A stretch of 64,000 nt of DNA, taken from the NCBI GenBank assembly GCA_019454045.1, contig SKCR01023726.1:1-64000 (forward strand), in the 5' to 3' direction. Under the pieces are notes generated by a model, which saw nothing but the letters and a program-made list of their open reading frames with translations, ran no database searches and was not told where the DNA came from. Both the position numbers and the translations under genes were made by a program. Of the stretch, positions 1 to 12,154 are shown in pieces. The stretch is from Zanthoxylum bungeanum (Eukaryota; Streptophyta; Magnoliopsida; Sapindales; Rutaceae). Numbering within the stretch: the first letter of the stretch is position 1; each line of letters opens with the position of its first letter.

Positions 1-261
1 CTGGTTTCTCTCCATAAGCGACCGATACTGTGATATTTCCACTCGACATGTGTAACTAGAGATGTAACAGTAATAATAAGTCTACAAAAGACAAATCACA
101 CAACGATTAACCGTATGATCTTGTTTAAGTGATACACTAAGAATCCACTTGTTGTTATATATGACACTAGTACCAAATAACACAAGTCCTTGATTTTTTG
201 ACTAAGTTTCTTATGATAAGTGAATAAAGGAAAATTCACAGAGGACGGGGGGCCCGGTGTA
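1..261. other. Unrecognised AT-rich left edge
   Basis: No coding frame or repeat was recognised. The last bases before 262 are a G-rich run (about 244-258) followed by GTGTA, which is the left target-site duplication of the LTR that starts at 262. Confidence 0.5.
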
Positions 262-3061
262 TGTTGGGGTTTTTATCAGGGCGACGCAGCGGAAGAAGCG
301 CTGTTCAGGCGAAATCGTAGTTTAAAATTTTAAACTTAAGGATAAATTATTTAATATCCAATATTAATAATTCATTCATATTTTACCTAAACATATTTAT
401 TCGATATCATATAACGACATAAATAATATAGAAACACCGCGAAAACTTTTACGAAAATATTTTTCCGCAAAATAGCATAAAACGTGTTTCCGGCCGAACC
501 GACCAATGCACATGGGGACTGCCCAGGTCAGCCCCAAAAATATTTGGACAGTTCGTGGGCTGCCCGAACAGTGCCCAGTTCACTGTTTGGGAAGTCGTTA
601 CCCGATAACGCTGTTTTTCGCCGTTTTCGCGTATTTTCACTCCGAAATAATTTCCGATAAATATTTTTCTTGGGCAATTAAAATAAACCAATTTATTCTA
701 ATTACTCAATAAATAAAAACTGAATTTTTATCTGAAAAATCAGATTTATCATTAATTACCGTGAGACCCCTAAACTTTACAAATTTTACATTTTAGTCCT
801 AAAATTGTCAAATACAATTTTAGATGATTCCAAATAATTTCTAAAATGATTCTTAACATGTTCAAAACATGAAAAGAGAATTTTCAACTCAAACCCTTCA
901 ATTTCTTCAAATTGCCGAGATGGGCCCAACTTTTCCATTAATTACGATTTAGCCCCAAATGTTCAAAACATGTCAAGATCAAATCCAATTAATCCCAAAT
1001 TTGATATAAATCATATATACATTAGAATATGCAACATATATGAAAAGCCCCAAAATTGGATTAGGTTAAGAACCCTAATTTCTCAAATTACTCCAATTGT
1101 TCAATTTGCATTAAATTGATAAAATTCAACACTTTAATCAATCCAATACCACACCAATCAAGTCTCACCATCATGAAACAACTCAAGAACAATTCTAGGT
1201 TATTTATGAATGGCAAAGCAACTCTAGAATGGCAACTTTAATCTTTAATTAATCAATTAAGCATAATTACTCCTAATTAGCTCATTAATTAATCACACGT
1301 GCTAATCACATCCAACAAGCTTCAAACACATATAATTACAAACCCAAAGAGTAGAGACATCAACTTAGCAATACAAATTGAAGCTAAGATTAATTGAAAT
1401 AATTTTCATGTAGAAGAAAGTGTGAAAAACTTACAAAATCTCCAAGTTTTGCTTTGGTTTTCCTTTCTTTCTTCAACAAATGCTCTCAAATCTCTTTGTA
1501 AAATATTTGTTAAACTTGTCTAAGTGTTGAAAATGAAAAACAAAACCATTTTGTAAATCCATTCACTTGGTCGAATTTTGCAACAAGAAATTAAATAACA
1601 ATTATTTAATTTTGTTCAATTTCAATTGGCACACATATTACTTTAATAAAGTTAACAATTATCATCCATAAAGTAAATTAAAATGTGTTCCAATGGCATC
1701 ATGCCATTTCCAACTTTAATAAAGGAAATCATGTCATAAGATATTTGTAACTTTAATTATATTAATCATATAACATTTATATAGTTAAATAATTAAATAG
1801 TAATATCTTAAATATATGTATTATATTTACATTAAATATCTCAAATACATATATTAATGATATACGTCAAATATCACAAATTGATATTTTATTAATGTGT
1901 ATTTAATAATATCAAGTATTAAATACAAATACACATTAATTTGGAAATGAAGTTTAGGTCCCGATTGCATGTATTTTTCGTTTAACCATTAAACGAGTTA
2001 TAAATAATCAGTATTATTCATAACAGTTTCCCTAGTGCTCTACGAGTATATCTCATTAGTGATACTCTCTAAATCCATGCACATCCGTCACGAAATCTAA
2101 TTTCGTGTCTATAATTCATCCACCCATAAATTATGACGACCACGGATAAACTCGCTGAATCATACAGGTCGAGGTCATTGCATACGTATAATCCCTCCGT
2201 CACAGGTATCCGGATTATCCCAGAGATATAGATATAAATGTCAAATCTCTATAGGAATAATCTCGTCGACGTATCTATTAGCAATCTCTAAATAACATTC
2301 GGAACTCACTTCCGAAGTATACTATGGCCATAGATTTAACAGATTGCTAATCACCTTATGGACTACATATGCTCTGTACACAGAACTAGCGGATCCTTTC
2401 TTGATACTCACATGATATCATGAGCATGAGTCCACACCCAACGAACATGTGAAGATCTGATCTAAATAGATCGGTGATGTGACTGTCATCTAAGTGTGGA
2501 GGATAACTCATATATCCACAGTGGTATCTCAAGTCAAAGAATCATTATGCTACTCAACCCGAGAAGATTCACATTGACGTTAGTATACCATCTATTAGGA
2601 AATCTTTGGTGATTCGTTCAGTGTTTATCAAATAAACACATACACGTCTATACGAGTCTCCCAAGACTCATGGTTCATTGGGATAAACCATCGGACCAAG
2701 TCTGATATACGACATGTACTGGTCTAAGTGGATTTTACTAATCGACATGTGTTAGTAAATCTTGACCAGAAACTTAATTTAAGGATATACAACTTATAGT
2801 GACACTTCCCAATATCAATTACAAACTATGTTGTAACTGTGCACTACGTTTTAAATCTTGGGGTCTTTGTCTAATATATATACATATCACTAAACCAGAT
2901 TTAGTTTCAATCTAATCGAAATTAGATCGAATACGTATATAAAAGACAAGAGGTGCTACCATTTAAATTAGTAATATTATGAAAAAAAAAATGTATTGCT
3001 CGTATTCATGAATTGGACATAAATACGATCCGGATTGGCGCTCAGAGCACCAACCCTAACA
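262..3061 (-). mobile_element. Probable solo LTR of about 2.8 kb (copia-like)
   Basis: The segment starts TGTTGGGG and ends CCCTAACA, an inverted-terminus pair of the TG...CA type. It is flanked on both sides by the same 5-mer GTGTA (257-261 and 3062-3066), the mark of LTR-element integration. The interior has no gag or pol frame, PBS or polypurine tract, so a solo LTR left by LTR-LTR recombination fits best. A small non-autonomous element is possible. The minus strand is preferred because it begins TGTTAGGGTTGG and ends in a CTTCCGCTGCG-rich stretch just before CCCCAACA, resembling the 3' end of the copia LTRs at 41.7 and 58.2 kb. The copia assignment is inference. Confidence 0.7.
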
Positions 3062-3540
3062 GTGTAACCACTTAAATTCATGTCCATCTAGGCTTTTATC
3101 GCTTTGTTAACATAATTTTCTTAAACACTTTCTCAATAGAATATCTTAAACGTTTAATCTTAGTGTTCACTTCAACTCACAATTACAACAATAAATATGT
3201 GTAAATTTGTATGTATATATATATATAATTCAATCAAGCTTGGATGGAATTACTTGTGTAAAATTACATTTTTAATTCTCAGCCAAGTATGTCACACACA
3301 TAATTTTCAACTTTATCATATTTATACACTATGTGTATGCTTGTGATAATTGAGTATCCTAATATTAACTTGAACATATACTACCAAGTTTACAAAATTC
3401 AGTATATGATTTTACTAAGTTAACATTACTATATATATTTTATAATGCCGATTCCATATCTATAACATGTATATCATATAATATAAATTAATCTAAGTCA
3501 ATGTTATTATTTTTTTAAATCTAAAAATTTCAGGATTAAG
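3062..3540. other. AT-rich intergenic DNA, nothing recognised
   Basis: No coding frame or repeat was recognised. There is a short TA run near 3213-3227. Confidence 0.5.
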
Positions 3541-3760
3541 TTGTGTTAGTGTCACGTTCGTTCAGCCGTTCGAACGAAGCTTACCAGTAAGTTCACGTTC
3601 GTGTAGCGTTTGCATACGCATTCGAACAAAACTGTCCAGGGGACTGGCGTTCGAGTTGCATTTGAATACGCGTTCGAACGAAAACGAGAAATATAGGGTT
3701 TTCCCTATGCGTTTGTCGGGCGTTCGAGCGCCCTTGAGTATTTTTCATGCACATAATATA
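3541..3760 (-). repeat. Cluster of GTTCGAACG-type palindromic words (copia leader-like)
   Basis: The palindrome core TTCGAA and near variants recur at least five times in about 200 bp, separated by short unrelated spacers. On the minus strand the words and spacers resemble the copia leader at 42316-42440: both contain a phrase close to AACGCTACAcGAACGT and a CAAaCGCAACTC-like phrase. I read it as a diverged copy of that leader in minus orientation. Confidence 0.5.
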
Positions 3761-3899
3761 TTTTCCAGGAATAAGAACACTAAAACATGCAAAACTAGTA
3801 TTAACAACACATGTAAAGTAATAAGTTCTTAAAATTATTGTCATGTATATATTATTAAATAAGTTTGACATGCAAATTCATCATTAACATACCAAAAAA

Positions 3900-4640
3900 A
3901 AAACAGAATAAAAACCATGAAACTTAGAAAAAACTTAGAAAAATATTAAAGATGATTGAAAACTTGATCCAAGTCGAGTTGCATTTGTCCTTAAGAACTT
4001 ATTAGCCATGCCTCGGTATTTTACCGATGTCTTGTGGCTAACTTTCTCCCAGGATTACTTGAATGCTTCTTATAGAAGGGAAACTAATTTCTCCAAGAAC
4101 TTGAACAAAGACAAATGGTGGAAACTCTCTCTTTTTAATTGGCTCTCTAGCCAAATGAAAGACTTATGAATATTTTTGGATTATTAGAAATGAACTCAAG
4201 GCCCCCTTTTATAGACATGTAATTGTGCATTTGTAGGTACCATTTGGTTTAGGGTGTAACTCTCCTAAAAGTTATACCACTTCCCTTATACATTTTGGAG
4301 TCTTAAGATGTGTTCTTCCAATTTAGAGGACATGTCTCTTCAACTTGTATCTTTCCCATAAGGCACTTCTTAAGGGACATGTCTCTCCTACACTTATACT
4401 ATATATTTAGAGAATTTACAACAATAATTTTATCATTTCCTTCACAACTACCAACTTTGCATGTTGTAGATTGTAAATATTTGAGGTCAATGATGAAGTT
4501 TGGCAATGCCAATATAAAAGTTAGTACACAATCGACACAAATCGCTGGCAAATACTCTAAAATTTGATTTAAAATTAAAATCCAAATCTCATAATTTTAA
4601 AAATTTACATAGAGTTCTAAAATTTAGGACAATTTAAGGT
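3900..4640 (-). mobile_element. Diverged LTR-family fragment, copy 1
   Basis: It shares ordered landmarks with 8870-9660: AACTTGATC..., a TCCTTAAGAA block, GAAACTCTCTCT, and TTTATAGACATGT near 4207-4220. The last reads on the minus strand as a promoter-like CTATAAAAGGGGG. The order and spacing of these words in both copies point to one LTR family. Ends were not resolved and no TSD was found. Confidence 0.45.
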
Positions 4641-5530
4641 TATTCCTGATCAAAACCATGACTCATGGTGTAATGATTTTATTAAAATTTTGTTATGTGA
4701 TCTTATTTATGATAAGTTGAAATGTTCGCAGTGCAATAATACAATTAAGATACGGCATATTTTTTTCATTAATACTTCAAAAAACAAATAACACTTATGA
4801 TGACGACTTATTTAAGATTTAACTGGTGTTACAAGACTAGTAGTAAAATCAAAAATTTTGTGTTAAACATTGAAGATAAATAAATAAAATTTCTAACTAC
4901 TTTTAAAAATAAGGGAAAAAATAAATAAAACACATTAAAAAATTAAAAATCCTCATTAAATGATATTGGATGTACAAATTTTGTATTTATCTCACCATAA
5001 ATGGAAATATTTTGGTTTTCATTTATGGTTTCGTTCCAATTTTTCAGCACAAATTAATTCATGATTGAGCCTGAATCTCTAGAAAATTGGATTAAACTAG
5101 AAAGAATTTGGATACAATGCTTAACTGAGGTGTAGTGAACTTTTTATAATCTTCCGTCACATGTAAATGAATATAATTAAGATATAAATTATGATTTAAT
5201 AACTACTAATTATAATTTTAAAAAGCTCGGACCAAATCAAGTCCAAATGTTTGACCCTAGTGAAATATATAATAAAACTAAATGGAAGGGCTTTCATGCA
5301 AATTAGACTGATAGACATTATTGATCAAATTGTATTTGTTTAATTTTTTTATGAGAAAAAATATTTGTTTAGTTAATTTAGGAACCATCGTGTACATACA
5401 ACCAAAACCAACATAGGGATCTGCAGCTAACCTATCTTAGTCGATAATCACTTAATTAAACTTTTAAAAATTAATAACTTTCTGCCTTCACTGTCTCTTG
5501 CTTCATCTCTTTCCTCTCTCCTTTATCCCT
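4641..5530. other. AT-rich region upstream of NSP2
   Basis: No coding frame or repeat was recognised. It presumably includes NSP2 promoter sequence. Pyrimidine-rich stretches appear from about 5480 onward, as is common just upstream of plant transcription starts. Confidence 0.5.
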
Positions 5531-5532
5531 CT

Positions 5533-5540
5533 TATATATA
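5533..5540 (+). promoter_or_regulatory. TATA box of NSP2
   Basis: TATATATA lies about 100 bp upstream of the NSP2 start codon, within a CT-rich context typical of plant core promoters. Transcription would be expected to start near 5565-5575. Confidence 0.6.
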
Positions 5541-5641
5541 CACACATCTATTACAACCTTTTTTTTTAAATCCTTAAACTCAAAACACTAATTGGATACG
5601 GATCACAAACAAACACTCTCTCCTCTATCTCTCTCTCTACA
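5541..5641 (+). promoter_or_regulatory. NSP2 5' untranslated region with CT-rich stretch
   Basis: The predicted leader contains a CT dinucleotide-rich run at about 5617-5640, directly before the ATG. No upstream ATG was seen between the predicted start site and 5642. Confidence 0.5.
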
Positions 5642-7165
5642 ATGAGTTCAGCCATCTCCATGGGCATGGACTTGGACGACTTCCTTCAGCTCGATTTCTC
5701 CGGCTACAGCTCCACCACCACCACTATCAATACTACAGGCGACGACTATGCCTGTGACTGGAACTTATCTCCAGTCGTAGACTGGGAAGCTTTATCCGGA
5801 GGGCAAGATGACTTTCACGACCTCATCGAGTCGATGATATTGATAGACGATAGAGGAATATTGAACCCTAATAATGCAACTTACGACCATGAACCATGCA
5901 ACTCTGTATCAACTGACACCACCACCAGTAGCAACAGCAACGTCATGATGGCGGTAGATGAAGAAACAAACAACGGCGAGGATTTCAAGGGCTTGAGGTT
6001 AGTCCATCTCTTGATGGCTGCTGCTGAAGCCCTAACCGGCGTCAACAAAAGCCGTGAACTGGCTCGTGTGATATTGGTTCGGCTCAAGGAGTTGGTGTCC
6101 CCTAACGACGGTACCAACATGGAAAGATTGGCGGCGTATTTTACCGACGCCTTACAAGCCTTGCTAGAAGGCGCCGGGGGTGTACATAGCAACAACAAAC
6201 ATTTCTTAACCAACGGGCCCCACCACCGTGACGATCATCATCACACGGACGTGCTTGCGGCCTTCCAATTGTTACAAGACATGTCCCCGTTTGTTAAGTT
6301 CGGTCACTTCACTGCCAATCAAGCGATCCTTGAAGCTGTAGCCAATGACAGGAGAGTCCACATAGTTGATTATGATATCATGGAAGGGATTCAATGGGCG
6401 TCATTGATGCAAGCGTTGGTTTCTAGAAAGGATGGCCCACCGACCCCACATCTAAGGATCACGGCGTTATCTAGGGGAGGCAGCGGTACTAGGCGTTCGA
6501 TCAGCACCATTCATGAAACGGGGCGTCGTTTGGTAGCGTTTGCAGCGTCAATTGGCCAACCATTTTCTTTTCATCTGTGTAGATTGGACTCTGATGAAAC
6601 GTTTAAGCCATCGGCTTTGAAATTGGTGAGGGGAGAAGCGTTGATTATCAATTGCATATTACATCTACCCCACTTTAGTTACCGGGCCCCCGATTCGATT
6701 GCTTCGTTTTTATCTGGAGCCAAGACCTTGAACCCGAGATTGGTGACTTTGGTTGAAGAAGAGACCGGATCCATTGGAGATGGCGGGTTCGTGGGCCGGT
6801 TCATGGACTCATTGCACCATTACTCTGCTGTTTATGATTCACTCGAGGCTGGGTTTCCAATGCAGAGTCGGGCTCGGGCTTTGGTGGAAAGAGTGTTCTT
6901 GGGGCCCCGAATATGTGGGTCATTAGCGCGGATCTACAGGACACGTGGAGAGGAGGAGGGTTGCTCATGGGGGGAGTGGTTTGCTGAGGTCGGGTTCAGG
7001 CCAGTTAATATAAGCTTCGCCAATCATTGTCAAGCAAAGCTATTACTGGGATTATTTAATGACGGATATAGAGTGGAGGAATTGGCCAATAATAGGCTTG
7101 TTTTAGGGTGGAAATCTCGGCGTTTGCTTTCAGCTTCTGTGTGGACTTCTACTTCATATTCTTAG
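5642..7165 (+). CDS. NSP2: GRAS transcription factor NSP2
   Basis: The frame encodes 507 aa in a single exon. An acidic, Ser/Thr-rich N-terminus (about 1-115) is followed by a complete GRAS domain. Leucine heptad I covers about 118-180. The VHIID-type motif reads VHIVDYDIMEG at 239-249. Leucine heptad II covers about 290-345, the PFYRE region about 355-420, and the SAW region about 425-507, ending near SRRLLSASVW. The N-terminal DDFLQLDFSG and SPVVDWEA blocks, the His-rich loop at 195-201 and HFTANQAILEAVA match legume NSP2 as I know it. The start is the first ATG after the leader. A second Met at residue 7 and a third at 9 are possible alternatives. NSP2 is a nuclear regulator that partners NSP1. 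It is needed for rhizobial nodulation signalling in legumes and, more widely, for mycorrhizal colonisation and strigolactone biosynthesis gene expression. No frame break is visible. Its GC content is higher than the flanks. Confidence 0.95.
   Translation: MSSAISMGMDLDDFLQLDFSGYSSTTTTINTTGDDYACDWNLSPVVDWEALSGGQDDFHDLIESMILIDDRGILNPNNATYDHEPCNSVSTDTTTSSNSNVMMAVDEETNNGEDFKGLRLVHLLMAAAEALTGVNKSRELARVILVRLKELVSPNDGTNMERLAAYFTDALQALLEGAGGVHSNNKHFLTNGPHHRDDHHHTDVLAAFQLLQDMSPFVKFGHFTANQAILEAVANDRRVHIVDYDIMEGIQWASLMQALVSRKDGPPTPHLRITALSRGGSGTRRSISTIHETGRRLVAFAASIGQPFSFHLCRLDSDETFKPSALKLVRGEALIINCILHLPHFSYRAPDSIASFLSGAKTLNPRLVTLVEEETGSIGDGGFVGRFMDSLHHYSAVYDSLEAGFPMQSRARALVERVFLGPRICGSLARIYRTRGEEEGCSWGEWFAEVGFRPVNISFANHCQAKLLLGLFNDGYRVEELANNRLVLGWKSRRLLSASVWTSTSYS
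6066..6085 (+). promoter_or_regulatory. Predicted miR171h target site in NSP2
   Basis: The segment encodes ARVILVRL, in the N-terminal part of the GRAS domain. Compared with the complement of miR171h as I remember it, the 20-nt core has one mismatch and one G:U wobble. In Medicago, miR171h cleaves NSP2 mRNA and limits mycorrhizal colonisation. The same position and reading frame are conserved here. The match was made by eye. Confidence 0.75.
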
Positions 7166-8116
7166 CACTAAGTTGTGGTTTTTGAACATTCTGCCCAAAA
7201 ATTTGTAATGGATGGAACTTCTTTTTATTGGTTTTGTGTTAATGTGGATTTGTATAAACTTCTGAGTTTTGAGTGTTTGAAATTGTAAGTTGTGTCATTT
7301 CTTCAGTAGCATTTCAAATAATAGTTGTTGAGTAATAATAGTGATTCAACAAGTGATTTTACCTACAAGATAATTGTCGAATTATTTAATTATTTAATGA
7401 CTAATCATTTATTAACAGATTTTTTAGGGTGGGCCTATTTGTACTCTAAAAAATTCATTGGACACACATATTTTAATGAAAATATTTATTACTAAATAGC
7501 CATAGTATAAATTATTATTAAATACAATTTATAGTAGATAAATATATATTATTTCCTTGAATACTCATTAGCCCACACCCATCAATCTTTCTCTTATCTT
7601 CAAATTCTAAAACCTTTTATTTTCATAATTAACATATTTTAAGGTAAATTTCGTGGGGATGTGATCAGTTGAATTTTAAAAATTAAAAAAAGTAATAAAA
7701 AAGATATGTGAGTTCTTGTTTTATTTTTTATTGATGAAAATTATTGAAAAATTTTTTTAAAAAAAATAACGTATATTTTATTCTTTTGAATTTTGTATTT
7801 ATTATTTTCTTTTTTACACTTTCTTCCAAACCTAAATCCTATTAATTGATGAATTAGCGTTTGGTTGTTTAATGTATTTAAATTTATAAGATAATCACAT
7901 CTTATAAATTTGATGTAGCATTCATACTACCGGATTTAGTGTAATTTGGTGTTCAAATAATTAAATAATAATAATAATAATTTACAATATAATATAAGAA
8001 TAAATAGTGTATTTATTAATAAATGAAATGAAAATAAAAATGTTAATGGAATGAGAGATAGAGGAAGAATAATTAAAAGATTTTTTTTTTAGTGTATTTA
8101 AGTAGTGTGTAAAGTC
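7166..8116. other. NSP2 3' flank, AT-rich intergenic
   Basis: It holds the presumed 3' untranslated region (no canonical AATAAA was seen close to the stop), then AT-rich DNA with an ATA/ATAA simple run near 7963-7980. No gene was recognised. Confidence 0.5.
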
Positions 8117-8430
8117 TCCATGTAGGGCTTACGTCATCTTGACTTGATCATAAAGCTACTATCCCGACCCACCCAATCAGGTCGGGCAACTGAAACGACA
8201 TCATGTCCTGTCGAGCTACCAGGTCAAGTCGGTCCTGAGGCCTCACTTCACTCCTCTGAACAACTTTTCCACCTCGAGTCGGGTATCAGGTGCAAACCGA
8301 TTCTGATATCTTCACTGGTCACGACACATCTGCCTTATGAGCCTGGGTCCCCGAGTCCGGGAAGTGGAAATCTCCTTCATACCCTCATTCGAGATTCTAA
8401 CTTCTTGGAAGGTGAAAACCACCATCAACA
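8117..8430 (-). mobile_element. Truncated, inverted fragment of the Tat-type LTR
   Basis: Read on the minus strand it begins TGTTGATGGTGG with a TTTTCACC block, as do the LTRs at 13962 and 18398. It ends at the same GATGACGTAAGCCCTACATG word found at 14477-14496. The middle is diverged but keeps Tat-LTR-like gaccCGAc words. The downstream half of the LTR, including its TATA box, is missing. Confidence 0.65.
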
Positions 8431-8869
8431 AATATATTTTGGATAGTTTTGAATTTGATGATATTTATTAATATCTTATTATGATTAGCGGGTGAATATG
8501 TGTAATTACTTACAAGTCACAATATTTTTTTTATGTGTATATCGGGTTAAATCAAAGGTTCAAACTCAACAACCACCAGGGTATTTCAACTATAAAATAC
8601 ACACCAACGGTAAAATAAAATTATTAACTGTGTAAGTACTAGCTACTTTACTATTAAAATCAAGGAGAAGTACGAAAGATTACATATGAGCAATATTAAT
8701 CAACCGTCCTTGTCCTTTTCATTTAAATTGTTGCTGAAACTATGTGGTATGATTCAACATTTACCTCATTGAATTATATTATTTGGTCTCACCTATCAAT
8801 GGGATCAGAAATATTTTTAGAAAGAAAGATATCAAATTCAGTTGTGGATTCGAAAATTAAAGTTTATTA
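8431..8869. other. Intergenic, nothing recognised
   Basis: AT-rich sequence with no supported feature. Confidence 0.5.
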
Positions 8870-9660
8870 GAAGTTTGGTGTGTTGGTAGAAATATTGTAT
8901 ATTCTATATATATACAAAGATTACACAAAACTTACAAAAATAAAAAGAACATAAGCTAAAATTACTAAACAAAGAACTTCGAAAAAATATGAACTTTATT
9001 AATTTAACTTGATCGAGACAAGAATAATTTTGCATCCTTAAGAAAAAAAAATCAACTCATACTAGTGCACTTGGTTTTTGATTGTTGTCTCCCAAAATAC
9101 AACTATCACTTTTTAATAATAGATGTAATTCAAATCAACAAAAATAATGAACTTCTTTTAGTTGAAACTCTCTCTAATCTATATGTTCAACTATGGGCTT
9201 CTATGAGAGACTTTTCACTCAAGAAATAGAAGAAAAATAAAGTAGAGAATAATGTATGGAATGAATGAAAAATACAGCACATTTAGTGCCTATTTATAGA
9301 CATGTGGATTGCCATTGAAATATTGCAATTGATGACAATGGTTGCATCAATTCATTTAATTTGTATCATTTCATCCAACATTTATGCTCTTTAATCATAA
9401 ATCAGGTTTGTTAACATGAAATGTTATATCTTTAAGTGGAATAAAATCATTAAAGGTTATATCTCTTCACTTAAAAGGAAATAGTACTCCCAAACAAGAT
9501 ACACGTTACTTCAAAAATTCGTATAGCACTTGATGAGTTCAGTTAACTAAACTAAGTTCGATTCACCGAACTTAGCATATCTTGAAACATGCTTACTATC
9601 TAGTATTTGATTAACCAAACTTGCAAGTTCAGTTAACCAGACTTTTAAATTATTGAAAAA
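8870..9660 (-). mobile_element. Diverged LTR-family fragment, copy 2
   Basis: It shares landmarks with 3900-4640: AACTTGATC, CCTTAAGAA, GAAACTCTCTCT and TTTATAGACATGTG at about 9294-9307, which gives a TATAAATAGGC-type promoter on the minus strand. At 9535-9645, upstream of that TATA on the minus strand, is a cluster of GTTCAGTTAAC / GTTAACCAGAC / TTCGatTCACCGAAC words, also present in the copy at 19.8-20.4 kb. Confidence 0.45.
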
Positions 9661-9839
9661 TTTCTTACATGGTGTTATTGAAAATTTCGTTTGTTATTAT
9701 TACAATGGGAATTATTTAGAGCTAAAATATTTTGGTGTAAGGACACCCTAACTATCTTTAGAGATAAAGAGGAGTATAAATATTTTTACAATGTATATAG
9801 TTATACAATTATGATATGGACACCTATTTGATAGGTCTT

Positions 9840-11720
9840 AGATATTGAATTTATCACATCCCAGTATATCCAGGACATGACCTGTAGGAAACAATGTTAT
9901 CATCTCCCTAAGTCTCTGACATGGACATGCATTATGTGTCATGAATTGTAACTGATTTGTACTTAAACTATTGACAATATATCAACACATTAATTTTTTA
10001 GAATCATGCATGATCATCATGAAATACGCATATTACTCGTATGATAATGGTAAATGACATGTTTATACATATGGACATCATTTGGCTAATTGGCCTACCA
10101 TGACGACATTTACATATATGTGAACCCATATAATTGCATCCCTAAGACTGTAGTTGGTGTCCATCTCCTCCGAACTAAACATCTAATAAAATGGAGTCCT
10201 TACCAATAGTGACTATCAATAAATCACACATCCAAAAACTAAGAATGTGGGGGGTAAGTCGTATGAACGACATAGTGAGTGAATGTGAAAAGAAAAAAAA
10301 TAACGAGAAAACATATTGGTTTACAAAATAATTGAGCTACATTTAAATATTATTTTCTTGACATCGTAAATAATTAAAATACAAAGCTGATACATAAAAA
10401 ATATGTTGGTAAATCTATGTCATGAAAAATCTCACCAGTATCGTAACCTATGGGCATGAAACCTACTTAACGGGACCTTGAACCGAGTAAGAAGGGGAAC
10501 GCGAACATAAATAATCCTAAAAGGGTTACTGAAAAACCATTAGGTATGCTGAACTGAGCGTACTCGAGTCGCTATACTGAGGGGACGTCACTATACTGGT
10601 GTTTGAAAACGTTTTTAATACTTGTATAAATACCATACAACATAAACTTGTAAAACATAATCGAGTAACATAGCAAAACATATAAGCGTAACTTGAAATA
10701 TGTGTAAATCATGTTAATTTGGAAATATCATATATACTGGAAATAAATATAAACTGTTATAATTTAAGAATATCATATATATTGGAACTGTTAATCATGA
10801 AGACTTGGAAAACTGAAAACAAGTTCATGCAAATTTAAATCTTCATATTCAAAACATATATTATTTAAAAATACATGGAAAAATGTAGCATTCACTCACA
10901 GAGTGACGTCAAATTCTACTGCTCGTGTTGGCGTGTGGAACTGGTTGCGTGTAACTGGTATGACCTATAACGATTGAAATACGGTTAGTATGCTAAGATG
11001 CTCACGAATCTAAACGTGTGTGTGCAATGATGCATGTATTCATGATGATAATGAAGCTTAAAGTGTATTTTGACATCGTAAGATGAGACCATGACCAATT
11101 GGAAACATATCTTGAAACTGACTCCGCGTTGCGATGCCAATCTTGAAGCTGCTCGCGTCGTGATACGACTCGTCAAGTAAATATATTCATAAACCATGCC
11201 TGGATTTTCCATGAATTTACATGATGAACTTGAAGAGTAATGCTAAAATGTAAAGTAATTGCTAGAATAGGGAATATGAAACTTACTTGCTTTAATTAGC
11301 GTTTAGAACTGTAAGGAAAACACACCATTTGAGCTTGCATAATGGCTGAGAAAATGAAGCAAAAGAATGCCTTGATCGTGGATTGAAGAATAAAGAATAA
11401 GAGAATGGGGTGTGATTTCAATAGCCACAAGTTGGCTTCATTTTTGTGACTTAAATAATGGAATTTAAAAAATCACATGTCAAATTTCTTGCAAATCTCG
11501 TTATTGCTCACCATGCCCGAATTACAATCTAAATTTGACTTAGTTCTACATAAAATTTGGGGAAATAACATGAAATTTCTAGAAAAATGATATATGTAAC
11601 TCAAAATATGTGCTGAAATTGAAAATTTATCATGAGTTTCCGGTATGGATTACACATATAATAATCCCACTAATACTCTATTGTATAAGTAATAATACTT
11701 CTTGCATGGAGGGTACGAAC
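9840..11720 (-). mobile_element. Possible diverged gypsy LTR and flank
   Basis: The left end resembles the gypsy LTR at 20905: an ACATCCC block, GTTaTCATcTCCC and GTCTCTGAC, followed by CATGCATGA at similar spacing. Similarity fades to the right and no TSD or second LTR was found. No coding frame was recognised. Treat the extent as approximate. Confidence 0.3.
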
Positions 11721-11809
11721 ATGTTGGTTATAGAATTAAGATAACAAACTGATAAATTAAATCTCTAATACCAGCAAAATCGTTTCGGCTATAGATATAT
11801 GATAAATTT

Positions 11810-12154
11810 CTCTGATACCAAATAGTGATTCCAATCAGAGAAATTAATTATCTGATATCAGCGGAGTGGTCGCACTCAAATAATTGATAGTCTCTCTTAA
11901 AATGAGAGTAAGACCATAATTTTGTTGAATAATTTCTGATTGCTTTATTCATTAGCTTACACAACTTAAATATGAAAGATATGTGGCTAACATATAACTC
12001 TTATTTGATCTAATCTCTAATTCTAATTAAATAGTATGAATCCTAAACCTAAAGACTAATAATAAAATAAATAATATTAACCATAGTCTTTAAGGTTTTG
12101 ACTTAAATACAACTCTAATAACATATCATATATGATCAATATTCATATCTAACA
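11810..12154 (-). mobile_element. Short copia 5' LTR with initiator-Met primer-binding site
   Basis: 11810-11820 reads CTCTGATACCA, which on the minus strand is TGGTATCAGAG, the initiator-methionine tRNA primer-binding site typical of Ty1/copia elements. Five bases further, 11826-12154 begins TG and ends CA (TGTTAGATATG... on the minus strand), giving a 329-bp LTR. Only about 100 bp of possible internal sequence lies to the left and no second LTR was found, so this is a truncated 5' end. Confidence 0.6.

Noticed and set aside
5881..6213. 110-codon open frame antisense to NSP2
   Set aside because: It overlaps the NSP2 coding sequence on the opposite strand and shows no domain of its own.
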